NCBI GenBank assembly: GCA_000158155.1
Contig: DS999405.1
Location: 1,415,738-1,479,737, forward strand
Direction: 5' to 3'
DNA: 64,000 nt
DNA from: a gamma proteobacterium NOR5-3
GTDB lineage: Bacteria; Pseudomonadota; Gammaproteobacteria; Pseudomonadales; Halieaceae
Shown here: positions 46,095 to 56,950 of the stretch, piece by piece
How the letters are laid out: the number at the start of each line of letters is the position of its first letter
Position numbering within the stretch: position 1 is the first letter of the stretch
Notes under the pieces: generated by a model
What the model was told of the DNA's origin: nothing
What the model saw: the letters and a program-made list of their open reading frames with translations, nothing else
The model's database searches: none
Program-made: the position numbers and the translations under genes

Positions 46095-46156
46095 CTGCTC
46101 CTATTCGTCGCAGTTTGTCGAACGAGCACGCTGACTCGGCTGAGCACACCTGACAA

Positions 46157-46192
46157 ACAAAAAAGCCCCCATCTTTCGACGGAGGCTTTTTC
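46157..46192 (-). terminator. Terminator of tRNA-Arg
   Basis: Read on the minus strand: a stem GCCTCCGTC/GATGGGGGC (with G-T pairs) closed by a GAAA loop and flanked by A and T runs, located just past the tRNA 3' end. It resembles the terminator at 22022-22053. Confidence 0.75.
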
Positions 46193-46199
46193 GTTTGTT

Positions 46200-46276
46200 T
46201 GGCGCGCCCGGCACGATTCGAACGTGCGACCGCCTGGTTCGTAGCCAGGTACTCTATCCAGCTGAGCTACGGGCGC
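46200..46276 (-). tRNA. tRNA-Arg(ACG)
   Basis: A 77-base cloverleaf with encoded CCA. The acceptor stem is GCGCCCG/CGGGCGC, and the anticodon arm CCTGG-CTACGAA-CCAGG gives anticodon ACG. The T arm is CGCACG-TTCGAAT-CGTGC-like. Its last 19 bases are duplicated at 22061-22079, marking it as the island's integration target; the gene itself is intact. Confidence 0.95.
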
Positions 46277-46313
46277 GTAGGGGGCGGGACTATAGGTATC
46301 TAGACCTTTTCTG

Positions 46314-46757
46314 TCAAGGCTGAACACCACCATCAATACTGCCGCCCTGGCCATCGGCAGAGAAGAACAGGCGGAAAGGGATCTTCTGGCCACTCTTTAG
46401 CTTAACCAACAGGCCGTAATGATCGTTGTCGTAATCATCAATCCATTCTGTCTCTAACTCCGGCAGCAAGTCGGGCATCTCCGCCTTTTCTGGCGCCTGC
46501 CCCACGACCCGCACCTCTTCCATGTCGTAGTCAGAAGCCATCACAACTTTTGGCACTTTAATCATGACCGTATGCTGGCCCGAAGCCGGGTCGGCCTTAA
46601 CCTCCATCACCTCGGCACCGGACTTGCCATCTCGGTGGCCTTTCACCAGCTCCAGCCAATCGGTCTCCATACCCAGAGACTGGGTAAATCCGGCCAACGG
46701 CGACAGGGCCAGCACGGCGACAAAGGTTCGCAAAATCATGACAAATACTCGTTTCAT
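46314..46757 (-). CDS. Exported protein of unknown function, 147 aa
   Basis: Started at the ATG at 46757 to include the full signal peptide (MKRVFVMILRTFVAVLALSP, cleavage near GFTQS). The mature part is acidic and probably beta-rich, with HTVMIKVPKVVMASDYDMEE and DHYGLLVKLKSGQKIPF. No family is recognised. It is the first gene outside the island on the right. Confidence 0.6.
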   Translation of the reverse strand: MKRVFVMILRTFVAVLALSPLAGFTQSLGMETDWLELVKGHRDGKSGAEVMEVKADPASGQHTVMIKVPKVVMASDYDMEEVRVVGQAPEKAEMPDLLPELETEWIDDYDNDHYGLLVKLKSGQKIPFRLFFSADGQGGSIDGGVQP

Positions 46758-46818
46758 CGGTGGTCTAAGGGTAGCGGGTATTTTGGGTCGCGTCAGCCTG
46801 CGGGAATTCACCCGTCAA

Positions 46819-47610
46819 TCAGGCTGCTCCCAAACTGAGCCAAAAGCGTGCAAGTCCCGCTGCGCTCACCATCAACAGTGCAAGCCCTAGATAGCGAAAA
46901 AACAGCTGTGTGTCGGCACGCAGGCTATAAGCATGAAACCTAAGACCCAGAACATGCCCAATAGCCGCACAGGGGAGTAGCCACAAATGCTGTCGCCACT
47001 GCAGGTCGACGTCGGTGATAACAAAGGCAATGAGCTTAAGACCCACCAGCACAAACCACAGAACAAACAAGGTATCGCGCAGCTGCTCCTTTGAGACGCG
47101 ACTGGCCGCCACAGGCACCACCAGGGGCGCTGCGATCAGCGATACACCGCTCACATAGCCGCCCAGCATCAAAAAGAACGCATCGACTTTCTTGCTGTTA
47201 CTTTTGAACGGCCGACCCGCTATGTAACTAATTGCATATAGGGTGACCATGCAAAATATAAAGCCGGTCACTATCGACCCAGGCAGCGTGATCACTCCCG
47301 CAACGCCGATTAGCTTAGGCACAATCATTAAAGGCAGCGCGTAGCGCAAAAACTCCCAGTTGATGGTGCTGACCGCCCTACCGAGCCTGGCGTCCGCCCG
47401 GTGGGCCTGCCACACCGTCAACCCCGAGAAGAACAGCAGATGGACCGAAATGATCGGCAAAAAGAGCAGCGGCTCGTCGCGAATCAGCAGTAAAAACGGC
47501 AGGGTCAGTACCGCGCCGCCAAAGCCAAGGCCCGAGCGCACAAAGCCGCCCCACACAAACAGTAAGGCGATGACCCCATATTCCCAGGGCAGCAGCTCAG
47601 CCACGGGCAA
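46819..47610 (-). CDS. TSUP-family (TauE/SafE) membrane transporter
   Basis: Up to 263 residues (TTG at 47610, or GTG at 47604). There are about eight membrane helices with the TSUP signature GGFVRSGLGFGGAVLTLP near the N-terminus and a second Gly-rich half (LMLGGYVSGVSLIAAPLVV). These carriers export sulfite, sulfonates or other organic anions. The substrate is not evident. It lies eight bases from the CbiM-like gene and is probably co-transcribed with it. Confidence 0.75.
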   Translation of the reverse strand: MPVAELLPWEYGVIALLFVWGGFVRSGLGFGGAVLTLPFLLLIRDEPLLFLPIISVHLLFFSGLTVWQAHRADARLGRAVSTINWEFLRYALPLMIVPKLIGVAGVITLPGSIVTGFIFCMVTLYAISYIAGRPFKSNSKKVDAFFLMLGGYVSGVSLIAAPLVVPVAASRVSKEQLRDTLFVLWFVLVGLKLIAFVITDVDLQWRQHLWLLPCAAIGHVLGLRFHAYSLRADTQLFFRYLGLALLMVSAAGLARFWLSLGAA

Positions 47611-47618
47611 AGCCTGAG

Positions 47619-48290
47619 CTAGCGCTGGTCATCAAGATAAAACTGATCGTCAAAGGTCTTCATCCAGTCGGGATAAAAAATAGCCAGGGCCGTTACGCAC
47701 ATTCCGTTAATAAACCCTTCGGAGAACATCAACAAAAACAGCAGGGGCCAGAACTCCCTGACATTTTGAAGATAGTTATTGAGCCCACTGCTCCAAAACA
47801 ACAGTAGCGCAGCCAGTGCCAGTAGCAGCATTACCAATGCGCCTCCGGCAAAGCCTGCGCCTAAAATGTAGACAAAAGGATGCTGCAACGATGGCCGGTA
47901 CAACAGCCGAGCCAGTATCCAGGTCGTCGTGGCCGGCAGCAGCACGCAAAGCACGACCGAGAGCGGGTACGCCGCCCAATCCAACCCCTGCAAGGCGTAC
48001 AACGCTATGATGGCGATCGATGCAGCAAGGACCGCAAAGGACCATCCCACCAGCAGCGTCAACGTCGTGACACCTAAAAAATGCAAAATCAGGCCATCCA
48101 CAAGGTGAATATTCAGCAGCCACAGCATCAGACAGACCACGGCACCACCGGCCACCAAATGCATGCGTCCCGGCGCTTGCCTCAGCGCCGACCACTGGGC
48201 ATGCCACAGCGCAAGTGCCAGGCTGAGCAATAGAGCCATACCTGCCACGACCAGTATCCAGTGGGGCAGCAAATGAGCGGGCACATGCAC
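47619..48290 (-). CDS. CbiM-like membrane protein (energy-coupling-factor permease family)
   Basis: A 223-residue hydrophobic protein with six or seven helices, started by GTG (AAGGTG ten bases upstream). It resembles the CbiM/ECF permease family: MHLVAGGAVVCLMLWLLN, EFWPLLFLLMFSEGFINGMCVTALAIFYPDW. CbiM proteins bind cobalt or nickel, but the N-terminal metal-binding MHI-type end is replaced by MHVPAHLLP and no CbiN, CbiQ or ATPase gene is nearby. Function therefore uncertain. Confidence 0.65.
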   Translation of the reverse strand: MHVPAHLLPHWILVVAGMALLLSLALALWHAQWSALRQAPGRMHLVAGGAVVCLMLWLLNIHLVDGLILHFLGVTTLTLLVGWSFAVLAASIAIIALYALQGLDWAAYPLSVVLCVLLPATTTWILARLLYRPSLQHPFVYILGAGFAGGALVMLLLALAALLLFWSSGLNNYLQNVREFWPLLFLLMFSEGFINGMCVTALAIFYPDWMKTFDDQFYLDDQR

Positions 48291-48381
48291 GCGATCAACA
48301 CACCTTGTTTAATGATTTACGCAGCGATACCAACGCGCCCGCTGTGAGAGCCTGCGGAGCTTTACCCTGACGCCGCTTCGC

Positions 48382-50755
<2,374 letters not shown>

Positions 50756-51006
50756 AGGTGCACCCTTTTGTACGCGCAGGCGAGGACTTTTTATCACACA
50801 GACAGTCACAGGAAACGTGCCTCTGGTCAAGACTTGAGGCGCGCTGCCACACCAGCTCGGAGAATGTCCCAATTGGCCTGCGTCAAGGGCTGGCATCCGC
50901 GCCGAGGAGCGGGTATTTTCTCCACCGTGAATTGATACCGCGCCTAGAACACAGAACGACGTCGGCGACAGAACTGTTTGCAAGCCATCCAGGAGGTCAT
51001 CCAGCA

Positions 51007-51801
51007 ATGAGCTTTGAAAAGGCAACCGCGGTCGATAGCCACCAGCACCCCTATACGGCCGAGATCGCCGAAGGTTGGGACATTGTGGGCAACGCCAATG
51101 GCGGCTACCTGCTGGCCATTGGCGCCCGCGCCATGGCCAAGGCAGCAGCCCAGCCTCACCCCGTCAGTGTCACTGCCCACTACCTGGCCCCTGGCAGGCC
51201 CGGCCCGGTCACCATCGATCCGCAAATCGTCAAGGCCGGCAAACGCCTCACCACGGTACGAGCCACGCTGCTGAGCCCCGAGAGGCCCCTGATAGAGCTG
51301 CTGGGCACCTTCGCTGACCTTAAGTCTTTTACCGGCCCTGCCCGCGTGGACGCCAGCCCGCCGGACCTTCCGCCGCCGGACGAGTGCGTGCGCACGGTAC
51401 CTGATATAGAGCGGGGCTTCCCGCCCGCTATGATGGGCCGCGTGGACCTGCGTCTGCATCCCGAGGACGCAAATTTTCTCAAAGGTAAACCCTCGGGCGA
51501 CCCCTTGATTCGCGGCTGGCTGCGTCTTCCGGACAATGAGCCTATGGACCCTTTTGGCCTGCTCCTGGCCACCGACTGCTTTGCCCCCACCATATTCAAT
51601 GCCAACCTGCCCGTCGCGTGGACTCCCACCGTAGAACTCACGGCGCATATCCGGGCAGTACCCGAGCCCGGCTGGCTGCGCTGTCGCTTTAGCACGCGCT
51701 TTATCAGCGGTGGGATGATGGAAGAAGACGGTGAAGTCTGGGATAGCAGCGGTCGCCTTGTCGCTCAGTCACGACAGCTGGCACTGACACCACAGGCCTG
51801 A
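51007..51801 (+). CDS. Acyl-CoA thioesterase-family protein (TesB-like double hotdog)
   Basis: A 264-residue protein; the ATG at 51007 follows AGGAGG ten bases upstream. It has WDIVGNANGGYLLAIGARAM, VSVTAHYLAPGRPGPVTI and a second-half hotdog pattern PTVELTAHIRAVPEPGWLRC with GEVWDSSGRLVAQSRQ at the end. These are typical of the 4HBT_3 group. It probably hydrolyses acyl-CoAs and fits beside fadH in fatty-acid metabolism. Confidence 0.75.
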   Translation: MSFEKATAVDSHQHPYTAEIAEGWDIVGNANGGYLLAIGARAMAKAAAQPHPVSVTAHYLAPGRPGPVTIDPQIVKAGKRLTTVRATLLSPERPLIELLGTFADLKSFTGPARVDASPPDLPPPDECVRTVPDIERGFPPAMMGRVDLRLHPEDANFLKGKPSGDPLIRGWLRLPDNEPMDPFGLLLATDCFAPTIFNANLPVAWTPTVELTAHIRAVPEPGWLRCRFSTRFISGGMMEEDGEVWDSSGRLVAQSRQLALTPQA

Positions 51802-51890
51802 GCCTACGGCGTGGATCTTGAGCAAGAATCGGGTGGCGGGCTGAGCACCTTAAGGAAACACTGGAAGCCCCGGTAAAAAAGAGTTGCCCT

Positions 51891-52772
51891 ATGCTTCACC
51901 ACAGTGCGCCGGCGAATGCGACAATTCGTCCTATGTCTGAGCCTTTACACAGTTCTTCTGCCCACTACCGTCTGGTTGCCGACGCGATTCACTATCTGCG
52001 CGCGCACCAGCGGGAACAGCCGAGCCTGGAAACCCTCGCCCGGGCGCTGAACACGAGCGAATCGCATCTCCAACGAACCTTCAGCAGCTGGGCAGGTGTA
52101 TCCCCCAAACGCTTCTTGCAAATTATTACCCGCCAATATGCCGTGGACGCGCTGCGCGCGCAGGCCTCGGTGCTTGATGCCAGTTTGGATGCCGGCCTTT
52201 CAGGGCCCGGTCGTCTTCATGATCTGACGCTGAGCTGTGACGCCATGACACCCGGCGAGATTGCCAGCCACGGCAAAGGCCTGAACCTGAATTACGGCTG
52301 GGGAGATACGCCGTTTGGCATGGCGTTTATCGCCTGGAGCTCGCGGGGCATATGCCAGCTCAGCCTTCATGACGGCAAACTTAGGGACGTCGAGGGAACA
52401 TTCAACGAAGAATGGCACGGCGCAACCCGGCAAGAGAACCGCGCCGCCGCGGCAGCACTTCTGGAACAAGCGTTTGCAAAACCCCTGGAGCGCGGAAAGC
52501 TGCACTTACTCCTTCGCGGCACCAACTTTCAGGTCAAGGTCTGGGAAGCGTTAATGCAGGTCACTCCCGGACGGTTGGTAACGTATCAGCAACTCGGCGC
52601 CATGGCAGGAACCGGACAGGCCCACCGCGCGGTAGGCTCTGCCATGGCCCGCAATCGCATTGCCTATCTCATCCCCTGCCATCGGGTTATTCGACAGGGC
52701 GGAGACTGGGGTAACTATCGCTGGGGGCTTGAGCGCAAACTCGCATTACATCTTTGGGAACAGCCTGCATGA
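51891..52772 (+). CDS. AraC-type regulator fused to methylated-DNA-cysteine methyltransferase (Ada-like)
   Basis: A 293-residue protein. Residues ~20-105 form an AraC-type helix-turn-helix (LETLARALNTSESHLQRTF, GVSPKRFLQ). Residues ~130-290 form an O6-methylguanine methyltransferase with the active-site motif IPCHRVI near 265. The zinc-binding Ada N-terminal domain that senses methylphosphotriesters is missing, so activation must differ from E. coli Ada. GAG lies six bases before the ATG. The end overlaps the transporter start (ATGA). Confidence 0.85.
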   Translation: MLHHSAPANATIRPMSEPLHSSSAHYRLVADAIHYLRAHQREQPSLETLARALNTSESHLQRTFSSWAGVSPKRFLQIITRQYAVDALRAQASVLDASLDAGLSGPGRLHDLTLSCDAMTPGEIASHGKGLNLNYGWGDTPFGMAFIAWSSRGICQLSLHDGKLRDVEGTFNEEWHGATRQENRAAAAALLEQAFAKPLERGKLHLLLRGTNFQVKVWEALMQVTPGRLVTYQQLGAMAGTGQAHRAVGSAMARNRIAYLIPCHRVIRQGGDWGNYRWGLERKLALHLWEQPA

Positions 52773-53665
52773 GCACAGCGCAGCTCGCACAGTTAGTCGC
52801 TCTGGCCGCCATCTGGGGCTCGTCCTTTATGTTCATGCGTATTGCGGTACCGCAGCTAGGGCCGGTATGGCTGCTGGAAATGCGTCTTGTGGCCGCCTCT
52901 TTGATCCTGCTCATCATCAGTCGCGCCATGCGCCGACCCCTGCATCTTCGCAAGCACTGGCGTCACTATGTGATTCTGGGCGTTTTCAACACCGCGTTGC
53001 CCTTTTGGGCGTTTGCCTATGCCGCGCAGACCCTCCCTGCCTCCATGCTGGCCATACTCAACTCCACCGCACCGCTGTGGGGGCTGCTCATCGGCTTTGT
53101 CTGGCGTGGCAAGCCCATCACGCGCCGGGCGATCGTCGGATTGTTGCTGGGGATGTCCGGGGTAGCGAGTCTGGTCGGCCTCGGGGGACTGGCAGTACAA
53201 CCCGAAGCGCTGTTTGCAGTAATTCTTACCGCGTCGGCGGCCGTTTGCTATGGCATCGCCAGCAGCTATGCCGAATACGCCGAAAAAGTAGAAACCTACG
53301 CCAATGCTCACGGCAGTCTGTGGGCAGCGACACTGCTGCTACTCCCCTTTGTGCCCTTTGCACCCGTGCCCGTGGAGTGGCCTGCGGGCGCTGTTGCCGC
53401 TGCACTCATCCTCGGGGTGCTTTGTACCGGTGTGGCCTACCTCCTGTACTTCCATCTCATAGCAACGGCCGGCGCCCCTTCGGCACTCACCGTAGGCTAC
53501 TTGATTCCCCTGTGGGGCGTCCTCTGGGGCTGGTTGTTCTTGGACGAAGCGGTGGGACTGCACACCCTACTGGGTGCGGGACTGGTGCTCAGTGGGACGA
53601 TGCTGGTCACAGGCTTTAGCCCGGCGCGGATGATCAGGGCAATAGTGAAGCCGCCCAGAGTTTAA
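52769..53665 (+). CDS. EamA (DMT) family exporter
   Basis: A 298-residue protein with ten helices in two EamA repeats (ALAAIWGSSFMFMRIA at the start; YLIPLWGVLWGWLFLDEAVG near the end). The ATG overlaps the TGA of the methyltransferase gene, so the two are translationally coupled. Exporter of an unknown small metabolite. Confidence 0.82.
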   Translation: MSTAQLAQLVALAAIWGSSFMFMRIAVPQLGPVWLLEMRLVAASLILLIISRAMRRPLHLRKHWRHYVILGVFNTALPFWAFAYAAQTLPASMLAILNSTAPLWGLLIGFVWRGKPITRRAIVGLLLGMSGVASLVGLGGLAVQPEALFAVILTASAAVCYGIASSYAEYAEKVETYANAHGSLWAATLLLLPFVPFAPVPVEWPAGAVAAALILGVLCTGVAYLLYFHLIATAGAPSALTVGYLIPLWGVLWGWLFLDEAVGLHTLLGAGLVLSGTMLVTGFSPARMIRAIVKPPRV

Positions 53666-53693
53666 TCCGGGGTCGCCGGTGAGCAGTCCAAGC

Positions 53694-54827
53694 TCAGGCC
53701 TCTTGCAGAATACGCGCCGTGAGATTGTTAATTCGCGCAAGCCCTTCCCGCAGATGATCATCGGGCAGAGCCGAGCTAAACCGAAAATGCTGCTCCACGC
53801 CAAAGCGAGAGCCGGGAATCACTAAGACACCCTCTTCTGCCAATAGTCGTGCGGCAAGATCGTCCGAGCTCAAGGGCAAATTGAATCGTACAAAGGACAT
53901 GGCCGACGCCTCGGGAGGCACCACTGAATACACGCCCGGATGTACCTTGAGGCCTTCTTGCAAGGTTTCGAAACCGCGACGGATCAGCCCCCGGGCCCGG
54001 GCCGTAATCGCGTCCCGGGCAGCCGGTGCCAGTGCTGCACAGGCCAGTTTCATAGACATCATGCTCGCGGTAATCGATGCGTACTCGTGACGACGCCATA
54101 AAGCAGGAATCAGCGACTCCGGCGCGACCAGCCAACCCAGGCGCAGCCCCGGCAAACCATAGGCCTTGCTCATCGAGTTGATGGCAATCACCCGACCATA
54201 ATCCCCCCAGAAGGACGGCGTAGGTTCATCACCGTGGCGTTCGGTACCGCTATAAACCTCATCAGCGACAATCCAGGCCCCGACAGATTTGGCCGCTGTG
54301 ACAATCAAATCCCGATCCGCCGCGCTTAATATCCGCCCTGTGGGGTTGTTCGGGTTCACGATGTGAATGATTCGGGTACGCTCATCCACGGCGGCCGCCA
54401 AAGCCTGGGCATCAATGGCCCAGCCCCGCACTTCCAGCAATTCCACGGTGCGCACCTCAAAACCGAGGTTGTGCGCGTTCCCCGCCAGCTGTTCGTAGGT
54501 AGGGCTGAAGCGGATGACGTTATCACCGGGCTCGAGCAGCGTCGCGGCCACCAGCGTATTGGCCTCGGTGGCGCCCACGGTCACTAACACGTTCTCGGCG
54601 CTGGCCTTGCTATAGAGCGCGGCAATGCGCTCACGCAGGGCCTGATCGCCATTAACCTGAGGGTAGTCCACCAGATTTGCCAGCAGCGCCTCCTGGTCGA
54701 TGTCCGCCAGCTCAATCAACTCAGCGTAGCTCATGGGATGCACACCACTTTCGGAGAAGTTGTAGTGCACCCCGTGCTCGGTCTCCGACAGGTACTGTTC
54801 AACCGCGAAGGCTTGAAAATCCGTCAT
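53694..54827 (-). CDS. PLP-dependent aminotransferase (class I/II)
   Basis: A 377-residue protein with the fold-type I landmarks: GATEANTLVAATLLEPGD, IHIVNPNNPTGRILS, WIVADEVYSG and the cofactor Lys in INSMSKAYGLPGLRLGW near 232. It resembles broad aspartate/alanine-type aminotransferases. Its start lies 13 bases from the stop of the upstream amidohydrolase gene, so they are probably one operon that frees and then transaminates amino acids. Confidence 0.8.
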   Translation of the reverse strand: MTDFQAFAVEQYLSETEHGVHYNFSESGVHPMSYAELIELADIDQEALLANLVDYPQVNGDQALRERIAALYSKASAENVLVTVGATEANTLVAATLLEPGDNVIRFSPTYEQLAGNAHNLGFEVRTVELLEVRGWAIDAQALAAAVDERTRIIHIVNPNNPTGRILSAADRDLIVTAAKSVGAWIVADEVYSGTERHGDEPTPSFWGDYGRVIAINSMSKAYGLPGLRLGWLVAPESLIPALWRRHEYASITASMMSMKLACAALAPAARDAITARARGLIRRGFETLQEGLKVHPGVYSVVPPEASAMSFVRFNLPLSSDDLAARLLAEEGVLVIPGSRFGVEQHFRFSSALPDDHLREGLARINNLTARILQEA

Positions 54828-54840
54828 GCCCTTTTAACCC

Positions 54841-56244
54841 TTACAGTGCCGACTCAACGGCCCGGCCGTCTTGCTTGTAAACCACACCGTTCTTCATGAC
54901 GAAGTCCACGCGGGACAGTAAGTTGATGTGACGCAGTACATCGCCTTTGACCGCAATTATATCGGCGTACTTACCGGCAGACACCGTGCCCCACTTATCG
55001 GACACGCCCATCATGACCGCTCCCCAATAGGTTGCCGCCCGAATCGCCTTCATGGGATCTACGTTCATGACGTTGACCCACACGTCCATCTCGTTCCAGG
55101 TGCTCTGGCAGTGAAACTTCATGGGAATCCCGCTATCGGTGCCCACCAACATCACAACACCGGCATCGCGCAGCTGCTGAAACTTGCGCTTGAGCGTGGG
55201 CTTACGCAATGGTGTGAGCTGCGTGTACGCCAGTTGTCCGGGCTCCTCTATAGATGCCTTGATATCGGCAATGGTCGAAGGCTCAAGACCCCGATGCCAG
55301 CATTCGCTGTCGAGCTTTTCGGGGTTTGCTACCGTGAGATCGTAATTCCACAGACCCTCGACGGTGGGCGTCCAGAACAGGGGTCCGCCGGCAACCCGAC
55401 CGGTAGCGGTCCGTTCCTTGAGTAACTCCATGACATCGGCGGGATACTCCGGCGCCGTGGTCAGACCCGTGTGTTCAAAGTTATCCACACCAATCTCGAT
55501 ACCCCGGCGAATCTCGTCCGGACGATGGGAGTGCGCCACGACCTTCAGGCCATGCTTGTGGGCCTCATCGACCACGGCCTGCGCCTCTTCGAGGGTCATT
55601 TTGTCCTGATCGATGAGCTTGATGATATCCACGCCGGCATCCGCGAGCTTTTTGACCTTACGCCGACCGTCAGCCGGGTTGTCTACGCCCCAGCGATAAA
55701 AGTCGGTATTAGGATAGGGCTCGTGCTGAATAAACGGCCCCGATACAAAGAGTCGCGGGCCGGGAATCTCACCCGATTCGATACGACTCTTCACTGAGAT
55801 GGACGCATCGAGAGGCGCACCCAGATCCCGCGCCGAGGTAATGCCGGCAAGCAGCAGCTGCACCGCGCTTGCCGGCATAATTTCGCTGGCAAAGCGGTCC
55901 ATATAGGTGGGGTGCCAATGGCTGTAATCAGCGTGCCCGTTCAGCATCAGGTGCGCGTGGTTTTCCCAAAGGCCCGGGAGTACGTCCATGCCTTCGGTGG
56001 ACACCACCTCATAACCTTGTGGCACGGGCAGCGTCGACACGGTGCCCACTTCCTGAATAACGCCGTCTTCTACCAGAATCACGCTATTGGCAATGGGCTG
56101 GTGTCCGTAGCCATCGATCAGGCGTCCACCGACTAACGCCGTACCTGCCGTTGCAGACACTGACGCGAGTGTGGCGCCGATGAGCGTGGCACTGGCAACG
56201 ACCGTAGCGATTTTGCTCTTCACTGTCCGTGTTTGATTTCCCAT
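54841..56244 (-). CDS. Exported imidazolonepropionase-like amidohydrolase
   Basis: 467 residues from the ATG at 56244 (a GTG four codons earlier is too close to the AGGGG site). A signal peptide runs to about the SATAG segment. The metal site ENHAHLML is near 95, VVAHSHRPDEI and NFEHTGL supply further His, and VGTDSGIP near 365 has the catalytic Asp. Members of this group often cleave dipeptides with proline or modified residues (prolidase-like). Periplasmic location is inferred. Confidence 0.8.
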   Translation of the reverse strand: MGNQTRTVKSKIATVVASATLIGATLASVSATAGTALVGGRLIDGYGHQPIANSVILVEDGVIQEVGTVSTLPVPQGYEVVSTEGMDVLPGLWENHAHLMLNGHADYSHWHPTYMDRFASEIMPASAVQLLLAGITSARDLGAPLDASISVKSRIESGEIPGPRLFVSGPFIQHEPYPNTDFYRWGVDNPADGRRKVKKLADAGVDIIKLIDQDKMTLEEAQAVVDEAHKHGLKVVAHSHRPDEIRRGIEIGVDNFEHTGLTTAPEYPADVMELLKERTATGRVAGGPLFWTPTVEGLWNYDLTVANPEKLDSECWHRGLEPSTIADIKASIEEPGQLAYTQLTPLRKPTLKRKFQQLRDAGVVMLVGTDSGIPMKFHCQSTWNEMDVWVNVMNVDPMKAIRAATYWGAVMMGVSDKWGTVSAGKYADIIAVKGDVLRHINLLSRVDFVMKNGVVYKQDGRAVESAL

Positions 56245-56398
56245 AATCCGTCCCACCCCTGTATTTATAATTTACGCGCCGCATCGAGCGCAGTACGTCA
56301 GCGTTAGAGCCCCGGTCGACGCAACCCACCCCGTTGACCTCGGCGGGCAGTGCGGCCATTGTTACAGGCATTACCGCAAAAAATTGGGAGAATCCCAC

Positions 56399-56941
56399 GT
56401 GCATCAAACACTCAACGCCCGCAAACCCGACAGCCAGAAGCTGAGCACGACGTATTCTCGACGCGGGAGTGTAGCGCGAAAGCTTCGGGACCTGCGACTT
56501 GCAGCCCCCTTATTCTGTGTGCTGCTGGCGGGCATCCCTCTTACACAGGCGCAGGCGCAGGATCAGGATCTGGATCAGGAGCGCAAGGTTCTCAACGCCG
56601 TTACATCGCTCTTTGATGCCATGCGTGCCAAAGATAGCGACGCGCTGCGCTCCGCGTTCTTACCAGAAGGACGACTGGGCACGGAAGGCACCGAGGCATG
56701 GATCACTCAGGTATCCACCTCCGACGCCTATCTGGATGAAGTGACCTTCGATGAAACCGTGCTCGTCGATGACGGCATGGCCATGGCCTGGACGCCCTAC
56801 AATCTATTTGTGAATGGCGAATTCCACCACTGCGGTGTAGACGTTTTCAGTCTGCGCAAGGTCGAGGGACAGTGGAAGATTCTTCAGTTAGACGATACGC
56901 GCCGCACCGAGGGTTGTGACCCAAAGCGGCGCGGCCGTTGA
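56399..56941 (+). CDS. Exported NTF2-like (SnoaL-type) protein
   Basis: The GTG at 56399 has GGAG eight bases upstream and gives 180 residues. A long basic leader precedes the hydrophobic segment (LAAPLFCVLLAGIPLTQAQA). The mature part has the NTF2-like pattern: AVTSLFDAMRAKDSDALRSAF, then curved-sheet strands VDDGMAMAWTPYNLF and HCGVDVFSLRKVEGQWKIL. It could be an enzyme or a binding protein. It is convergent with the M18 gene. Confidence 0.7.
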   Translation: MHQTLNARKPDSQKLSTTYSRRGSVARKLRDLRLAAPLFCVLLAGIPLTQAQAQDQDLDQERKVLNAVTSLFDAMRAKDSDALRSAFLPEGRLGTEGTEAWITQVSTSDAYLDEVTFDETVLVDDGMAMAWTPYNLFVNGEFHHCGVDVFSLRKVEGQWKILQLDDTRRTEGCDPKRRGR

Positions 56942-56950
56942 AATCGCCAA

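Larger units (their letters stand above)
22061..46218. mobile_element. 24-kb genomic island integrated at tRNA-Arg(ACG)
   Basis: The boundaries are the duplicated tRNA 3' end at 22061-22079 and the same bases within the intact tRNA at 46200-46218. A tyrosine-integrase relic (45802-46005) lies next to the intact tRNA, where such integrases normally sit. Inside, A/T content is visibly higher than in the flanks, start codons are more often TTG or GTG, and nearly all genes are unnamed and on the minus strand. The island is probably fixed because the integrase is broken. Content suggests a defence or conflict role: nuclease-helicase pair, PD-(D/E)XK protein, macro-like and HEPN-like domains, membrane-anchored coiled coils. 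Confidence 0.85.

Noticed and set aside
46819-48290. Possible cobalt/nickel ECF transporter operon
   Set aside because: Only a CbiM-like protein is present. CbiN, CbiQ and ATPase genes are missing and the neighbour is a TSUP carrier, so no complete transporter is claimed.
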